A DNA stretch of 64,000 bases, from positions 21,505,232 to 21,569,231 of the forward strand of contig CM070599.1 of the NCBI GenBank assembly GCA_036346395.1. The letters run 5' to 3'. Position numbers and translations under genes: made by a program. Source of the DNA: Hsuehochloa calcarea (taxonomy: Eukaryota > Streptophyta > Magnoliopsida > Poales > Poaceae). Below the pieces are notes generated by a model. It saw only the letters and a list, made by a program, of their open reading frames with translations, made no database searches and was not told the DNA's origin. Of the stretch, positions 44,524-57,723 are shown piece after piece. Position 1 is the first letter of the stretch, and every line of letters starts with the position of its first letter.

Positions 44524-47451
44524 TTACGATCGTAGTATCTGCGTAGGGTTTGTTGGTAGACTGCTGAACGGATTAAGGCCATGTTTCTCCTTTCTTGAGT
44601 AGGTTAATGTCATCCGCCGTTGTTCCCGGTCGGAGTTGTTGAAGGTTTCAACTCGTGTCGACCGCAATTTTAGCTCCGGAAGAAGCATGGCTTCGGCTCC
44701 GAACACTAGAAAGAATGGAGTTTCTCCTGTTGCTCGACTAGTAGTCGCATTTAACCGCCCATAATACGGAAGGTAATTCTTGTACCCAAGCCCCGAGCGC
44801 TTAACAAGTCGGGTCAAGACTCGGCTTTAATTCCTCGCATTATTTGGCCGCTTGCACGCTCGACCGCCCGCTGCTTTGGGGATGTGCAATGAAGCATAGC
44901 ATAACTTGGTACCCAATTCGCCGCAAAATTCACGAAATTTTGCACTTGCGGTTGTTTACCATTGTCTGTAATTATCCGACTTAACTCCAAATCGCTAATT
45001 ACGCATCTCATCATGAACCTTTTGTCGCTTCGTTGTTATCCTAGCTGTGTTGGCTTGATCCACTTTGTGAACGTGTCAATGGCCACAAAAAGGAATTCGA
45101 AACCTCCTGGAGCTTTGGGAAACGGTCCTAGGATATCGAGACCCCAGGTCGCAAAAGGCCAAGAAAGAGGTATTGTCTGTAATGCTTGAGCCGGTTGGTG
45201 TATCTGTCTACCATGAAACTGGCATTGGACATATTTTTTAACCACCTCTTTGGCATCGTACAGAGCTGTAGGCCAGTAGAAACCTTGTCGAAAGGCTTTA
45301 CCGACCAATGTTCTGTAGGAAGCATGCGTCCCACAGATGCCACTGTGTATATCATGAAGGAGTGTTATTCCTTCGTTTTGCGGAATGCATCGCATGAGTA
45401 TCCCTTGGGTTCCTCGTTTGTAGAGGACTCCTTCGACCAAAGTATACATTTTGGCTTTTCGGGATAAACGATCTGCCTCAAGATCATCTTCGGGTACGGA
45501 ACCCTTGTGAAGATACTCGTAGATGGGAGTCATCCAGGTATCCTCGTAGTCTAATGAGGCCATCTCAATTGGAGGTGTCTCTGGTTCTTTGACCAGAGAT
45601 GGCTTTTGGAGTTGCTCTAAGAAAACTCCTTTTGATGCATCAGATCGGAAGAAGCCATCCGAGCAAGTTGGTCCATGAGGAAATTATCCTTCGAGGGATG
45701 AATTGTACCTCGAAACCTAAAAAATGCTTTTCTAGCTTACGTACCTCCGATAAGTACCGAGACATTGTCGAGCTAGAGCACTGGTACTCTTTCCCAACTT
45801 GATTCACGACTAGTTGAGAGTCTCCTCTCACGAGTAGTCGACGAATCGAGAGTGCTTTCGCAGCTCGTATGACAACTAGCAAACCTTCGTACTCTGCCAC
45901 ATTGTTAGTGGCCTGAAAGTTTAATTGTATGGCATACTTTAAGGTTTCTCCGTAGGAGATACCAGACCACCTCACCCCCGAGCCACTTAAAGTAAGTGAC
46001 CCGTCAAAGTACATCATTCACGGGTCGTGGAATCAGATCGGGATCCCGAACAGTTCAGATTTGTCCATTCGGCGACAAAGTCCGCCAAGATCTGATTTTA
46101 TGGCCGTTCGGGACACGAATGGAGGTCGAACTCCCAAGTTCGACCGACCATTTTGCCATGCGTCCCGCTGTTTCCTTATTATGGAGGATTGCTCCCAAAA
46201 GAAACTCAGACGACACAGCTATTTTGTGCGCCTGAAAATAATGCCGCAGTTTCCTCGAAGACATGAGGAGTGCATATAGAAGTTTTTGGAGCTGAGGGTA
46301 ACGCTCCTTAGGCCCGTGTAAAACTTCGCGATAGTAAACCGGTCGTTGTATCGCTTTCACGCTCTACGACCAAGATCGCGCTTGTTTGCTGTGGCGTGGC
46401 AGCTAGGTAAATTAAGAGCGTCTCTTCTGGCTTTGAAGAAACCAGAACAGGAGCACTCGAAAGGTACCTCTTAACATCCTCAAAGGAATCGTTTGCCTCG
46501 TTCGACCACTCAAAACCTTCGTGTCTCCTGAGAAGTTTAAAGAAAGGTAGTCTTTTTTCTCCTAGTCGTGCGATGAAACGACTTAAAGCCGCCATGCACC
46601 CAGTGAGTTTCTGGACTTCCTTTTTTGTGGTCGGAGGATGCATCTGGAGGATGGCCTTTATTTTTTCAGGATTTGCTTCGATTCCTCGTTCAGATACTAG
46701 GAATCCAAGCAATTTTCCTGAAGAAATTCCAAACACACACTTCTCGGGATTAAGTTTTAAGCGGTGCTTTCTGAGATTGTCGAATGTTTCTTGTAGGTCG
46801 GTGATATGATTAAATTTCTTAATACTTTTTACGACTAGATCATCAACATAGGCTTCCAGATTTTGACCTAATTGGGATGAAAAAGTCGATTGCATTAAGC
46901 GTTGAAAAGAAGCACCGGCATTCTTTAGACCAAATGGCATTTTGACATAGCAAAAGGTACCAAATGGTGTAATGAATGCAGTCTTTTCTTCATCGTTTAG
47001 ACACATATTGATCCGTGGTATCCGAATATGCATCTAAAAACTTAATATTTCACAACTGCAGAGAATCAACCAACCGATCGATCTGAGGTAAAGGAAAATC
47101 ATCTTTTGGACAAGCTTTATTAAGATCAGTAAAGTCTACGCACATACGCCATTTGCCGTTTGACTTTTTGACCATTATAGGGTTAGCCAACCACTCTGGG
47201 TGGTTGACTTCTCTTATAAAGCCTGCTTTAAGTAGCTTATCCAATTCTGATTTAATAGCATCTCGTCGATCAGGGGCAAATCTCTGTAATTTTTGTTTTA
47301 CGGGTACTTTATCAGGCCGTAAAGCTAGCATGTGCTCGATCACCTCCCTAGGGACTCCGGGCATGTCGGATGCTTGCCACGCGAAGACATCTGCGTTAGC
47401 CTGTGCTCGATCACCTCCCTGGGGACTCCGGGCATGTCGGATGCTCGCCAC
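44524..47451 (-). pseudogene. Element Z pol: RT, two RNase H regions, integrase (frameshifted)
   Basis: Minus strand, right to left. Reverse transcriptase N-terminal part at 47451-47050 (WRMCVDFTDLNKACPKDDFP), then after a frame break 47033-46308 with an intact YVDD (46850-46839). First RNase H connection at 46360-46055 (KLRHYFQAHKI). A second RNase H at 46017-45640 has acidic positions in MYFDGS, NNVAEYEGLL and VRGDSQLVV; it resembles the extra archaeal-type RNase H known in Tat elements. Integrase zinc finger and core at 45563-45036 (GLDILGPFP, VAIDTFTKW); the first cysteine of the finger's CxxC is a tyrosine. The rest is at 45014-44524 (ITDNGK, VERASGQIMRG). Four or more frame breaks, one caused by a 71-bp duplication. 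Confidence 0.85.
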
Positions 47452-47457
47452 GCGAAG
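47331..47457. repeat. 71-bp-period tandem duplication in Z pol
   Basis: TGTGCTCGATCACCTCCCT at 47331 recurs at 47402, and the similarity runs for about 56 bp through GCCACGCGAAG. The period, 71, is not a multiple of three, so the duplication shifts the pol frame. Confidence 0.85.
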
Positions 47458-47474
47458 GTAATGAGGGCGTCTTC

Positions 47475-50400
47475 CTATTTGGGGTCGGAAGTCTCCCCGA
47501 TGCGAACAGTCTTCGAGGGCTCCTCTGCGTCCAGAGGAAGCTCTTTGACTTGGTCGTTCGGCTTTGGTGCAACTTTAGGCTTCGACTTGCTAGTCGAAGG
47601 CTGACTTTCGTCTCGAGTTGGTATTTGACCAACCATCTCGAGGGATCGACGGTCGCAGCTATACGCCATCATTTTGTCATATTGAATTGTGATCACTCCT
47701 TTGGGACCTGGCATCTTAAGACATTGATACCCATAATGAGTAGCCATTAAGAATTTTGCCAAAGTTGGTCGTCCGAGTATGGCGTTATATGCCGTATCGA
47801 AATCGACCACATCAAAGGAGACTTTCTCTGTCCTGAAATTACTTGGTGAGCCAAATGTTAAAGGAAGAGAAACTTGGCCAATGGGTTTGGCCGAAGACCC
47901 CGGTACGATTCCATGAAAAGAGTATCGTACCGGTCTTACCTTTGTCCTGGGTACTTGCATCTCGTCCAGGGTATTAGTAAATAGTACGTTCAAGGAACTG
48001 CCACCATCAACCAACACTCGATTGACTCGACAGTTGTTGATGGTGGGTTCGACCACAATCAGATATCGACCTGATCGATTCGAAGTGATCGGACAATCAC
48101 CCTTCTCAAAAGAAATGGTAACTTCCGACCACTTCGGTAGGTTATTGACAAGAGGAGCGTCTATAGAGTTTACCTCTCGTCCGGCAGCTTTGAGTTGTCG
48201 TTTCGACTCGTATGTTGATGATCCTCCGTAGATGTGCTTTACGGTATGTTGCGGATCTTGGAACGGCATCTCTTCATCATCCGACGACTTTTGGCCACTC
48301 GTATTCCCTACTTGCTCGAGAGTGGGGAGTGGCTCTTTGCCGTTGTAGTAGTCCTTGAGCTTTCTTTGAAAAACTCGGCAGTTGCGGAGGTCATGTCCTT
48401 CCTTTTTATGAAAAGGACACCACCTTGGTTTGTCGTTCCTACGATCAGGGCGCTTACCTTTGCCTTGATCAGGGTACGACTTGGTGGTTCGAGGCTCTTT
48501 ATCTTTCACGGCCAAGACCTCCTTGAAACCACTGGTTTGTGGTTTTTGACTCTTTATTTTCTTCTTGGACTTCTTTGCTTTCTTGTCCTTACCAACTTCA
48601 CCTGGCTCCCGAGGAGTGTACGCTTCTCGATCAATAGTGTTGTTCCACTCGACCGCCTCAGAAGCAGTCGCATATCGATCGGCCATCTCAAGAGCTCGGC
48701 AGCAATGATGTTGGGAGGATTCAAAGCAATATCCTCTGTTATCCTTCTACTACGGACTCCTTGCTTAAAGGCCCTGATCACAGATGAGTCTGAAATTTCC
48801 GGAATTGAGTTACGAACCTGACTAAAGCGTTTGATGAATTGACGCAAAGTCTCGTTGTTGTTCTGTTTTATCCGGTGCAAGTTGTCTTCCTTTCGTATGC
48901 GTTGTATGTGTCTTGGAAATTACCGTAGAAGATCGCAGGTGTTGCCAAGAGTAGATCGACTCGAGTGGTTGATTTAATAACCACGATCGAGCGGATCCTT
49001 CAAGCATAGTCGGAAGGTAATTTGCCATTACATGCTCTACTCCTCCTGCTGCTCGGACAGCTGTTGTATAGATCTGAAGAAATTCGATTGGATTTTGAGA
49101 TCCATCAAATTTCTCCATGTTCACCGGTCGAAAATGAGGTGGCAATGAGCTGCTTTCAAGGTCGGTGAAAATGCCCGACATCCGGTAATTACTTCTTGAC
49201 GCTTTCTTTGTAGGAAAGAAGGGTTAATGTCACCAGGTGATCGTATACGACGATACCCAGCAACAGGTTGACCTGTCCTGTAGTAGGTCTCAGCTCTACG
49301 AGGGGAATACTCCTCGTACTCCATCCGTTGTGAATTTCTTTGTCGAAGTGGTGAATGATCACCTCTCCGAGGGGCTTCTTGATCATCAGCCGATCGAAAT
49401 GTATTTCCCCGAGTAGGGGATCGATGCGACTTATGGTGTCGATTTCTACGTGGTGAAATATTTGATTGACTGGTAGCTGAGGAAGTCGCATTGCTACGAC
49501 TACCTGAATGTTGTCGACGAGGTATTTCCAGTCTTGTCATCACGGTTCGAAGCCTTTGCGCAATTTCTTCAGCAAAGAGATCGTACCCTGGCGTTCGAGC
49601 AAGCTCTTGATTGGGATTTTCGAGCAAGTTGTTGATGTCCTGGAGTTCTTGTACCTCCTTCGACTGATGTTGAATGCGCCCAGGCAGGTTCTTCTGGGCT
49701 GCAATTTTCTTTCGTCGGATGGCCTCAAAATCCTCCTCATCAGATCTTTAAGGCATTCTCAGTGGAGTGCGAGAATGTCGAGGATTTCCCTCGCGTTCAT
49801 CAGAGTGTTGGTTCTGTCCGTCACCGGTGGTGCCCTTGCCATTACCACGAGGGGCGCAGTGTGATCTTCGGGAGTGTTCTTATCTCGGCCTCCATGAGGT
49901 CGACCACGATTTGTGGGAAGGACGAAGACCTCCGTTGATGATTCTCACTTGCGCCGAGGCCTCCCGCTTGAGGAGTACTCGAGAGACACCATCCGGCGAC
50001 TTGGAGCAATCCTCCGTAGGGGAACTCGGGTTATAATCGTCTCCGTCCGCAAATGAGATCTGCGGAGAGACTCAATTTGCAGAAAAGCATGCTTGATCCC
50101 ACCCTCTCTGGAGTTACCCCAGAGAGAGGATCACCGGATGTTGGTGGAGTCCGGAATTGTGGCTCTCGTAACTTGTCTCACCAGTCGGACCGCCTTAGGG
50201 GACTTGGACACTTGGAGGAAAAACTCGTCGTGTCGTGAGTCCTCCCGGTGCGGTTCGTCGGATTGACCCTTGTCCTTTGAGGGAATTGGCCCTCTGTTGG
50301 GCGTATCGTTGTGCGGGATAAGGATCCTCGTCAACTCCATTGATGGGATGGTTTCGGAGAATGATCTCCGAGGCAACATCACCATCGGCGGATGCATCAC

Positions 50401-50520
50401 TCGGCTCGTAGTCGAAACCGCATCCATGTCGACGTCTGCGTGACCGCCAAGTCAAACCAGCTCCTCGTTCCATTCTCCTGCCATGATTGCATGAGATTGG
50501 AAAAAAAGAGTATGTTGACA
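47475..50520 (-). pseudogene. Element Z gag and protease
   Basis: An arginine-rich N-terminal region may begin near 50520. Capsid (Retrotrans_gag) motifs follow: 49181-48822 contains LPPHFRPVNMEKFDGSQNP and SARSWLLNQP, and 48880-48554 contains LRQFIKRFSQVRN. The 403-residue frame 48686-47475 carries the nucleocapsid zinc-binding motif CPFHKKEGHDLRNC (C-x2-H type typical of Tat), then an aspartic protease with VLVDGGSSLNVLF. DGGSS replaces the more usual DSG, as is common in this lineage. The frame is interrupted between capsid pieces, so no single polyprotein can be read. Confidence 0.8.
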
Positions 50521-50537
50521 AGAGATTACCGGAAGAT

Positions 50538-50554
50538 CCCCACGGTCGGCGCCA
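50538..50554 (-). other. Element Z primer-binding site
   Basis: The minus strand reads TGGCGCCGACCGTGGGG, two bases inside the right LTR. The first eight bases fit the 3' end of plant tRNA-Asp and the following GGGGATC also matches; the middle does not. The tRNA assignment is an inference. Confidence 0.65.
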
Positions 50555-50556
50555 AC

Positions 50557-51364
50557 TGTCGGTGTATTAGAACCGATCTTACGTAAAGATTATTTGATTC
50601 GGGGGGTCTCCTAGAGATGAAATCACGCAGAGTGGTTGACCGGGATGTTTAGACAGGTTCAGGCCTTCTCCGGGGAGAATAACAACCCTACTCCTGTGTG
50701 TGTATGGTATTGACTGTATTCTCGATGATCAAGTCAGAAACTAAGACTATTACAGATAACAGTACTTGTGTTTCTCCTTGACTCGCTCTATTTCGCCCTG
50801 ATTGGCTGTGCCTGTGTCCGCCTCCCTTGTCCCTCTGATTGATGCCCTTATATAGTCGTGAAGGAGTAGCCGTTTTGTCCTGCGGAAGAGGCGCCTAATT
50901 AATCCAGTAATGGGCGCATGATGGCAGTAATTACCGGCGCATTGGCTTCTTCACGCCGTCTGACAGTTATTTTCCAGAGGTAATGGGGTATTTAAGTACC
51001 ATTACTACGTGAAATAATAGTGCATGTGGACCGTTCGGATTCCTTAATCAATTGGACCCACTCGCCTGTAGGTTTGATTATAAGGTGGTCGTGGTTTACT
51101 TGGTCGTAGAAGGACCTACGACCAGGTAGTGGTCGTAGAAGGACCTACGACCAGGCAGTGGTAATAGAAAGACTTACGACCATGACATAGTCGTAGTAAG
51201 ACTTACGACTATGGGGGTGATTGTAGAAGATCTTACAATCACTTGGTAGGCCCCCCCCCCCCTTATAAATATAAGGGTTACTTCTGGGGACTATGTGACA
51301 TCATATTTACCCATAATAAGAATTATAGATAAAAGATAAAATGAGGATTATTAGATCCTCGTCA
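50557..51364 (-). repeat. Element Z right (5') LTR
   Basis: 808 bp. Nearly identical to the left LTR except for one fewer 29-bp hairpin unit, a longer C run near 51252-51262 and scattered substitutions. This makes Z the youngest large element in the window by LTR similarity, judged by eye. Confidence 0.93.
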
Positions 51365-51369
51365 TGTCT

Positions 51370-52413
51370 ATAGCATGTAGCATCAGGATCCACATATTAA
51401 TGATACATTCAGTGGCAAATCGTAAATATCACATCTTTATAGTGGTAAATTATTAATTATTCCTTGTTTTAATGAGCGGGTCAGTATACAGTGCTAGCGT
51501 GGGCATCCACATGACACAAAACAGCTCTCAAATGGATGAATGGATTTCTTTTACGCGGTTTTGATAGTTCGAGGATATATTTTATTCGGTATTATAGATA
51601 AGAGACGAAAATTAAACGAAGTAAAGAGTCGATAGACCAAATATATACTTACTCCTGTAGCAAATTTTGCCATCACAAATATCGACACTCTTTTATCTCG
51701 TTATACGTAGAAGCGTTAAAACCCAGTTATGCCTAAATGTGTTAAACCCAGTTGCTATAGATGATTTCCTAAGTATTACATACTTTTCGAATACTACCAC
51801 TACTATAGTAATTGTGTGTTGTGTTTACAGTTATCTAACCGCGAATTGCAATCAGGATATTATTCTCGACGCCGGAAACCGAACGGCTGAAAGTTTTCGT
51901 GGGCATTTGGATGATCTTCGAGCCGGCCCATTATAGCTCAAAAGGCCCAAAAAACTCGTTCCTCTTAATAATAATAAAAACAGACCTCGTTCCTGCTTCC
52001 CTTCTCTGCAAGAGCATATACAGTATATGTCTTAAGAGATGCGCTTAATAAAGAAAAAATGATTTTTTTCTGCCATGTAGGACAGATCAAAATTTTATTT
52101 GGTAGCATCGATATTTAAGTAGACATCGGTGCTTAATATATGCTTATGTATATAACTATATTTAATTAATAGGCAATACAACTGCATTAGAGATAATAAC
52201 TTTTACAATGATACTTAATGATATAGCTACGCTATTTCCTTTTAAATATTGATATATAAACATCTTGTACCTTGATCCTCCTTCCCGATCCCCCGTATCA
52301 ATTTGGGCGGCACATGGATGGTCACGGTGGGGCGGCCGTTAGGCTCTTTGCTCGCACGGCGCTTTGGACGAGGGTTGCCAGCCGGACTTCCCTCACGCCG
52401 GCCTATGTGTGGC
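51370..52413. other. Low-repeat intergenic stretch
   Basis: AT-rich flank of Z. Around 51915-51950 there are GGCCCATTATAG and AAAGGCCCA, which resemble site-II promoter motifs of plant housekeeping genes, but no gene follows. 52411-52299 on the minus strand reads SPAGNPRPKRRASKEPNGRP and further, an unrecognised possible gene fragment cut by the next element. Nothing else is supported. Confidence 0.35.
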
Positions 52414-55199
52414 TGTAACATTCTCAAAATTTCAAAAGCACTTGAATTTGTCTTTCGCAATTTCAAAGAAAAAATTTCAAATTTTGTTTCCAAACTCACC
52501 TTGGTTTGGGCTGTCTCGGCCCATTTTCCCTCACCCCCGGTTCCTCCCGTCAGGCCCGTTTCCCCCTCCCCTCTTTTGCTTTTTCCCCAGAACTACCGCC
52601 GCCGCTTCCCCGGTCATTCCGCTCGCCACTTCCCCTCTCCTCCGCACTTTGGTGTCTCGCGCTGTTCCCGACCGCGCCGCTTGCGCCAGTTGCCTCCCCC
52701 GCCCATGTCGCGCGCCAACACGCGCCCACCTCCCGCCGCCCGGTCGCCATCACTGCTCTCCCCGCCTCCGCCGCTTCCGCTTGCTCTCCCCCCTTGGCTA
52801 TAAAAAGCCGACTACACCCCTTTGTGCTCCCCACACGACCCCTTGCTCTCCCAAGCTCCCCTTGTGCTCCCCCATGCCCCCATTGCTCTCTCCCCCTCTC
52901 TGTGCCACCAAGAGCCGAAGCTCCTGGTACATTTTTCCGCTCTTCGGAACTGTCGTCGAATCATCGCCGGTACTACCACTTTTCCCACCATCTGATACTA
53001 CCGCCCTCTCACACCCCGGTACTACCGTCGTTTCAACACCGGTACTACTGCCCTCTCGCAACCCCTACTTACCGCACCGCCTCACCTTCTACTTACCCCG
53101 GAACTACCGCTCGTGTCACCTCCGGGACCAAGCACTGTGTTGCGCCACGTGTCAGCGCATGGCTTATCCGAATTATCTATTTTTCTTTTCATTTATTTAT
53201 TCTATTGGAAAGCTTAAAAAATTCATATCTTTTTCATTATAACTCCAAAAATTATGAACTTTATTTTTAAAATTTTCTAAAATCAAGATCTTGCTAATGG
53301 CACTGGCTTTGTTCAATTTGAAGTTCATTTATTATGATTTTGGTATTTATTTGATCTCTCTGCTATTTTTTATTTTTCCGGTACTTTCGTCCGATTAGGG
53401 TTCGAAGACACAGGAGACCTCCACCTCGACCAAGCTCAAGAGTACCAAGACCTCACTGCCTTTAACTAAGGTGAGTCAATACTTTGATCGTTTTGAGCCT
53501 ACATTTTATACAAATTATATTTATTTAAAATATTAAAGTTGCATGCTTTAATTCTGTAATCAAATGTATGTTAAAGCTTAAGGTAGTTAAACATTCATTT
53601 GATGATTAATTAATTATTACCTATCATTTGATAAATTGAATCTCTCATTCCATGTCACCCTAGTAAATATGTGGTAAATACTAGCATATGTTGTACTTAT
53701 GTGACATGCTAGACTTACTTAAGTACCAGGACAGTAAATGTCATGTTTACCATCTTTTATTCATGAAAGTGGTTTTGGGCGATCATTGCATGTAAATGAC
53801 TGGTGTGTTGTGTTAATTGGTTTTCCTCCCGAAAAACCCTAAACAACTTGTTAGTACCACATCTGGGCGGATGGAAAGAGTGGTGGGTGCGGATGTAGAA
53901 CGAGAATGTGTGGAATGTGGTATGAACCGTCCAGATGGATTAAGAACTTAATCTTGTTGTGGCCTCCTATGTAAAACAAGTACAACCACAAGTCTGCAAA
54001 GTGCAACTTGGCTTAGTAAAATTATTTAATCCTGAATGTCATCTCACAACTGGTATTTGAAAGTGTGCAAGCGGCGTGATGTGTTCCAGCTTGAGAAGGA
54101 TAAGGGAGGGTGAAGTTGCCACCGCTAGTCGTTGTGGTGCCACCAAGGCGCTAGTCGTTGTGGTGAACATCTCACATAACTTATGGGATTGGCCATAGGG
54201 GCGAGATGACGGAAGGGGCGAGGTAGTTTGAAATATTACTATGACGATCGCTCAACTACATGACTAAGGAATTATGTGGGGTAACGAGTATGATTATCTC
54301 TTATAGGTACAGTGTACAACCTTTGGAGAGTCTAAACTGTTTAAACAGCCGCGCCTATGATCAAAAGCGGACATGGGATCTTAACTTGAGTTAATTCTAT
54401 TTCAAAAACCTTTGTGGGTGGATTACAACCAAGATGACTCACCTAGCCTGAGGTTGGATTTTTTCTGAACCGTCGAGCTCAGTGGTATGAATGGAGCGAA
54501 TGTAGCTCCAACAAAATAATGCATGTATAGAGTTTCGATGTAGGGGACCTCTACTGTTATTTAAATATTGCACTTACTCTCTTTATTAAAATGCAATTTG
54601 TTTAAAATGCTAAGTCATAGGGCTTTGTAATTATGATAATTGAAAATATTGCTTTAGCAAATAAAAGAACCTAAGCTATCCTTGTTAAGTCTTGCATGTG
54701 TACTATTGCATACTGTGTGTTGGCTCATGGCCTGATGGTGGTCACTCTCGCTCCCCCCCCCCCAAACCCTCCAGATGATATAGATTAAAGAGACTACGCA
54801 TACTACGAGATCCCGAAGTCGATGGCCAAGGGAACCTTTGAGAATAGTCTAGATTCGTAGTCTAGGTCTCGCCTCGATCTAGTGGACTCGTCGGTATTAC
54901 AGACAATCGATATTACCCAATCCTTGGATAATATATGTCGCATACAGTCACCTCAGTAGCTTTCCTGTGGAGAGATAAGCCCTATCCCCTATTTTGCTTC
55001 AGCTGTAGCTACGTGCTTTTATGTGATGTAATCAATTTGGTTTGGTAGCCTTTATGTAAAACTCGACCCGACGTGGTCTAAGTCATTCTAATGTCTGTTT
55101 ATATTCGAATGTTTTAAATTCACGTCATATATGAAATGATTCAGCAATGAGCATGTGGGTGGTACCTCTTGATCCAAAGAATAATCTGATATTTTTACA
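52414..55199 (+). mobile_element. Probable solo LTR C (Ty3-gypsy type)
   Basis: Starts TGTAACATTC at 52414, then follows the usual plan of long grass gypsy LTRs: an AT-rich opening, a C-rich block (52520-52900), a CCTCACTGCC...AAGGTGAGTC stretch (53445-53465) and a long AT-rich remainder. It probably ends at TTTTTACA near 55199. I could not find a matching target duplication (gtggc on the left, gagaa on the right), so the right edge is uncertain. Confidence 0.45.
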
Positions 55200-55717
55200 G
55201 AGAATTCAGAATTAGAAAATCTAGATCCGATAGTGATTTGACGCCTGCTTGGCAGATGCCAGGTGCGTGGCCAGTACCCGACCCGAGTGCCTCCTTTCCC
55301 TCTTCGGCTTTGCCTTGCTGCTTTGTACCTTTACTTGCTTCGGTTGCTTGCCGCCGGTGTGACATGATACGGCGAGGAGGACGTGCTGCGTGGCAATGTC
55401 AGGTGAAACAAAACTCCCTGAAACTGATCAATTCTTGTGGGCTCAGATGACATCGTCTTAAGTTTTAGTAGCTTGCTGATAGCTTCCGAGATTTTCCGAA
55501 ATTTCCGAAGAATCTCTGTATCTGTATCTGGATATAACATTATAACTTCCCTAACCCTAAATTGGACGCCAGGATCAAGAAAACAAGGAGTATTTTTTTC
55601 GCTAATGTAAAGAACAATCATAAAAGTTCTTCTTTTATGCTTCCCAGCTGGTATCCATCAACAGTTTGACAGCACACCAGGAACTTAATACGTCCACATG
55701 AGCCCACGATCCTCCTG
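55200..55717. other. Unassigned stretch
   Basis: Moderately GC-rich to 55400, then AT-rich. Minus-strand frames (55621-55331) contain a repetitive KFRKISEAISKLLKLK but no domain I recognise. Confidence 0.3.
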
Positions 55718-56144
55718 CTAGCAGCAGTCGCCACTCTAGCTGGGCTCCAGTGTAATCAGAAAATTCAGCCATTGATGTTGTTTTGGTTTGAAGAACTTGT
55801 TACGTACACTCGTTTTCACTGATTTCTTTGGATGCTAGCTCTGGAAGTGTCTCCGAAAGTCCGGAATGACAAATCACAAACCTAGCACTCCCATTGACTG
55901 ACTCGGGAGTCTTGGATGCAAGCTACACGGCTTAGGCAAACACTAGCAGCAGTCGCCAGTCTAGCTGGGCTCCAGTGTAATCAGAAAATTAAGCCATTGA
56001 TGTTGTTTGGTTTGAAGAACTTGTTACGTACACTCGTTTTCACTGATTTATTTCGATGCTAGCTCCGGAAGTGTCTCCGAAAGTCCGAAATAACAAATTG
56101 ACTGACTTGGGAGTCTTAGGATGCAAGTAACACGGTTTAGGCTA
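55718..56144. repeat. 225-bp tandem duplication
   Basis: Copy 1 at 55718-55942 and copy 2 at 55943-56144 both start CTAGCAGCAGTCGCCA and end near CACGG(C/T)TTAGGC. Copy 2 lacks about 21 bp near the middle. No coding frame is preserved. Confidence 0.88.
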
Positions 56145-57723
56145 AGACCTCAAAATCTATCTGCGCGAATTCATGCTGCAGCGTCCACTACTTTCCATCA
56201 GTTCTGTCCTTGACCTTGCAATAGGAGAAAAATGCTAACCGGATTAATTTTTTATATACGGAAAATCGAGTGGCACGTTGAACATAAAAAAATTATAAAT
56301 TCTAGTGAATTAAAAGAAACTTCCAGGTCTTAGTTATTGAAGTTTTCTTCGAATCCAGTGAAATTCTAAAAAAAAAATTCAATAAACAGTACATGTTTAT
56401 TTGTACTTTTTTAAATAACAGGTTTTTTGCACTTGAATTGATTCACCTTCAAACATATTCCACCGTTCCCTGCCTGTTTGTAGTTGTAACAGATTTTCTA
56501 ATCCATTTAGATATTTGAATCTGAATTAGAAAAGTAGTTGCCTGGTTCCGGCCGGGAATTATAGACAGGAATAGTGATATAGACCGAGATCTATGATCTT
56601 TTACGGAACTACTCTAGTAACGTGAATCTATTCTTCTTATGAGAGACTAGTAGGGTATCCATGCGTTGAAACGGAACCATAAATCTTACATAAATAATAT
56701 TTCACTTTAACACAAAAAGTGAATCAAACAATTACAAGATGGTGATACATACGAGTATTACATTAGTTCAACATGATAGAATAAGAACTTTGTAAGACAA
56801 TTATGGAAATGAACGGTAGCAGACAATATTTTCCTATAGTTATTTCAATACATAAATAACTGACATACTATCATGTAAATTAAGTACAAACCAACAAATA
56901 AAGTACAAATCATGCATTAAACAAAAATTTAGAAATGAAGCTGATGCGGCAGCCTTATAGAAGACACATCCTCATCTCTAGCTTGTCATGTAAAGAAAAA
57001 TGTAACACACTCTACAAAATGACAAACAAAAGTTAAACATCGTAAATCTATTGTATATTATATGTAAAAGATGTCAAAAGAATGAGTAGCTTGCTTACGT
57101 TATTAATGTACAAAGATTCCAGCAAGTGAATCATTCCTTATGTCAACAGCATGCATGACAAAGTTCCTTACATTCACATCGTGCAACACTACTTGTCGTA
57201 GTTTTGTTAAAAGATAGTACCGATTAAATTATGAATGAAAGATGTGCAAACATTATTTACATAGTTGTTTACCTTCAAGCTCTTGTGCACCAATAACTTG
57301 AGGTCCAAAGAAAAAATTGCTACATCTCATTGTCATCAAGCAACATTTTCAACATTATAGTGTATATGATTAGTATGTTATAGCAATTTGTTGAGTATCA
57401 AGAATAAGATCAAAATAGCTCTACACATACCATACTGACTATTCTTCTTCAGCATTGTCACGGCCAAACACATGGTGCTCTTCACCCGCAAGTCTCCACT
57501 GTGTTAGATATCACACAATTAATTAGTCCATCCCAAACACGCAAATTAAGAAGCAATTCTGAGTAATCCGGAACATCTAGCAATTACAAAATATATTCTG
57601 ATAATCTATCAAGACTATGTGAATCAATGAGAGACTATGTGAATCAATGACAATATGGCTACCAAGTGTGGGAGTAATGTACCTAGGAGAAATTGACAGT
57701 GACAGAAAGAAAATGGAATATAC
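56145..57723. other. AT-rich intergenic DNA
   Basis: No gene or clear element. Around 57440-57510 a minus-strand piece bounded by an AG acceptor-like site reads WRLAGEEHHVFGRDNAEEE; it may be another captured exon but I do not recognise it. Confidence 0.3.

Larger units (their letters stand above)
37737..51364 (-). mobile_element. Element Z: Ty3-gypsy Tat-lineage retrotransposon with antisense ORF, 13.6 kb
   Basis: LTRs at 37737-38570 and 50557-51364 are flanked by a perfect 5-bp duplication TGTCT (37732-37736, 51365-51369). The primer-binding site next to the right LTR and the polypurine tract next to the left LTR show that the element reads on the minus strand. Gag and pol occupy 50520-44524. 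An additional spliced gene runs the other way at 39413-43244, between pol and the 3' LTR. Two RNase H-like regions and such an antisense ORF are known traits of the plant Tat lineage. Pol has several frame breaks. Confidence 0.93.

Noticed and set aside
48234..48821. A 195-residue plus-strand ORF inside element Z.
   Set aside because: It is the antisense shadow of the Z gag nucleocapsid region, which carries the recognisable motifs on the minus strand.
52364..53270. Overlapping plus-strand ORFs of 292 and 254 residues, rich in proline and serine.
   Set aside because: They lie in the C-rich block of probable solo LTR C, have low-complexity composition and overlap in different frames; no domain is recognisable.
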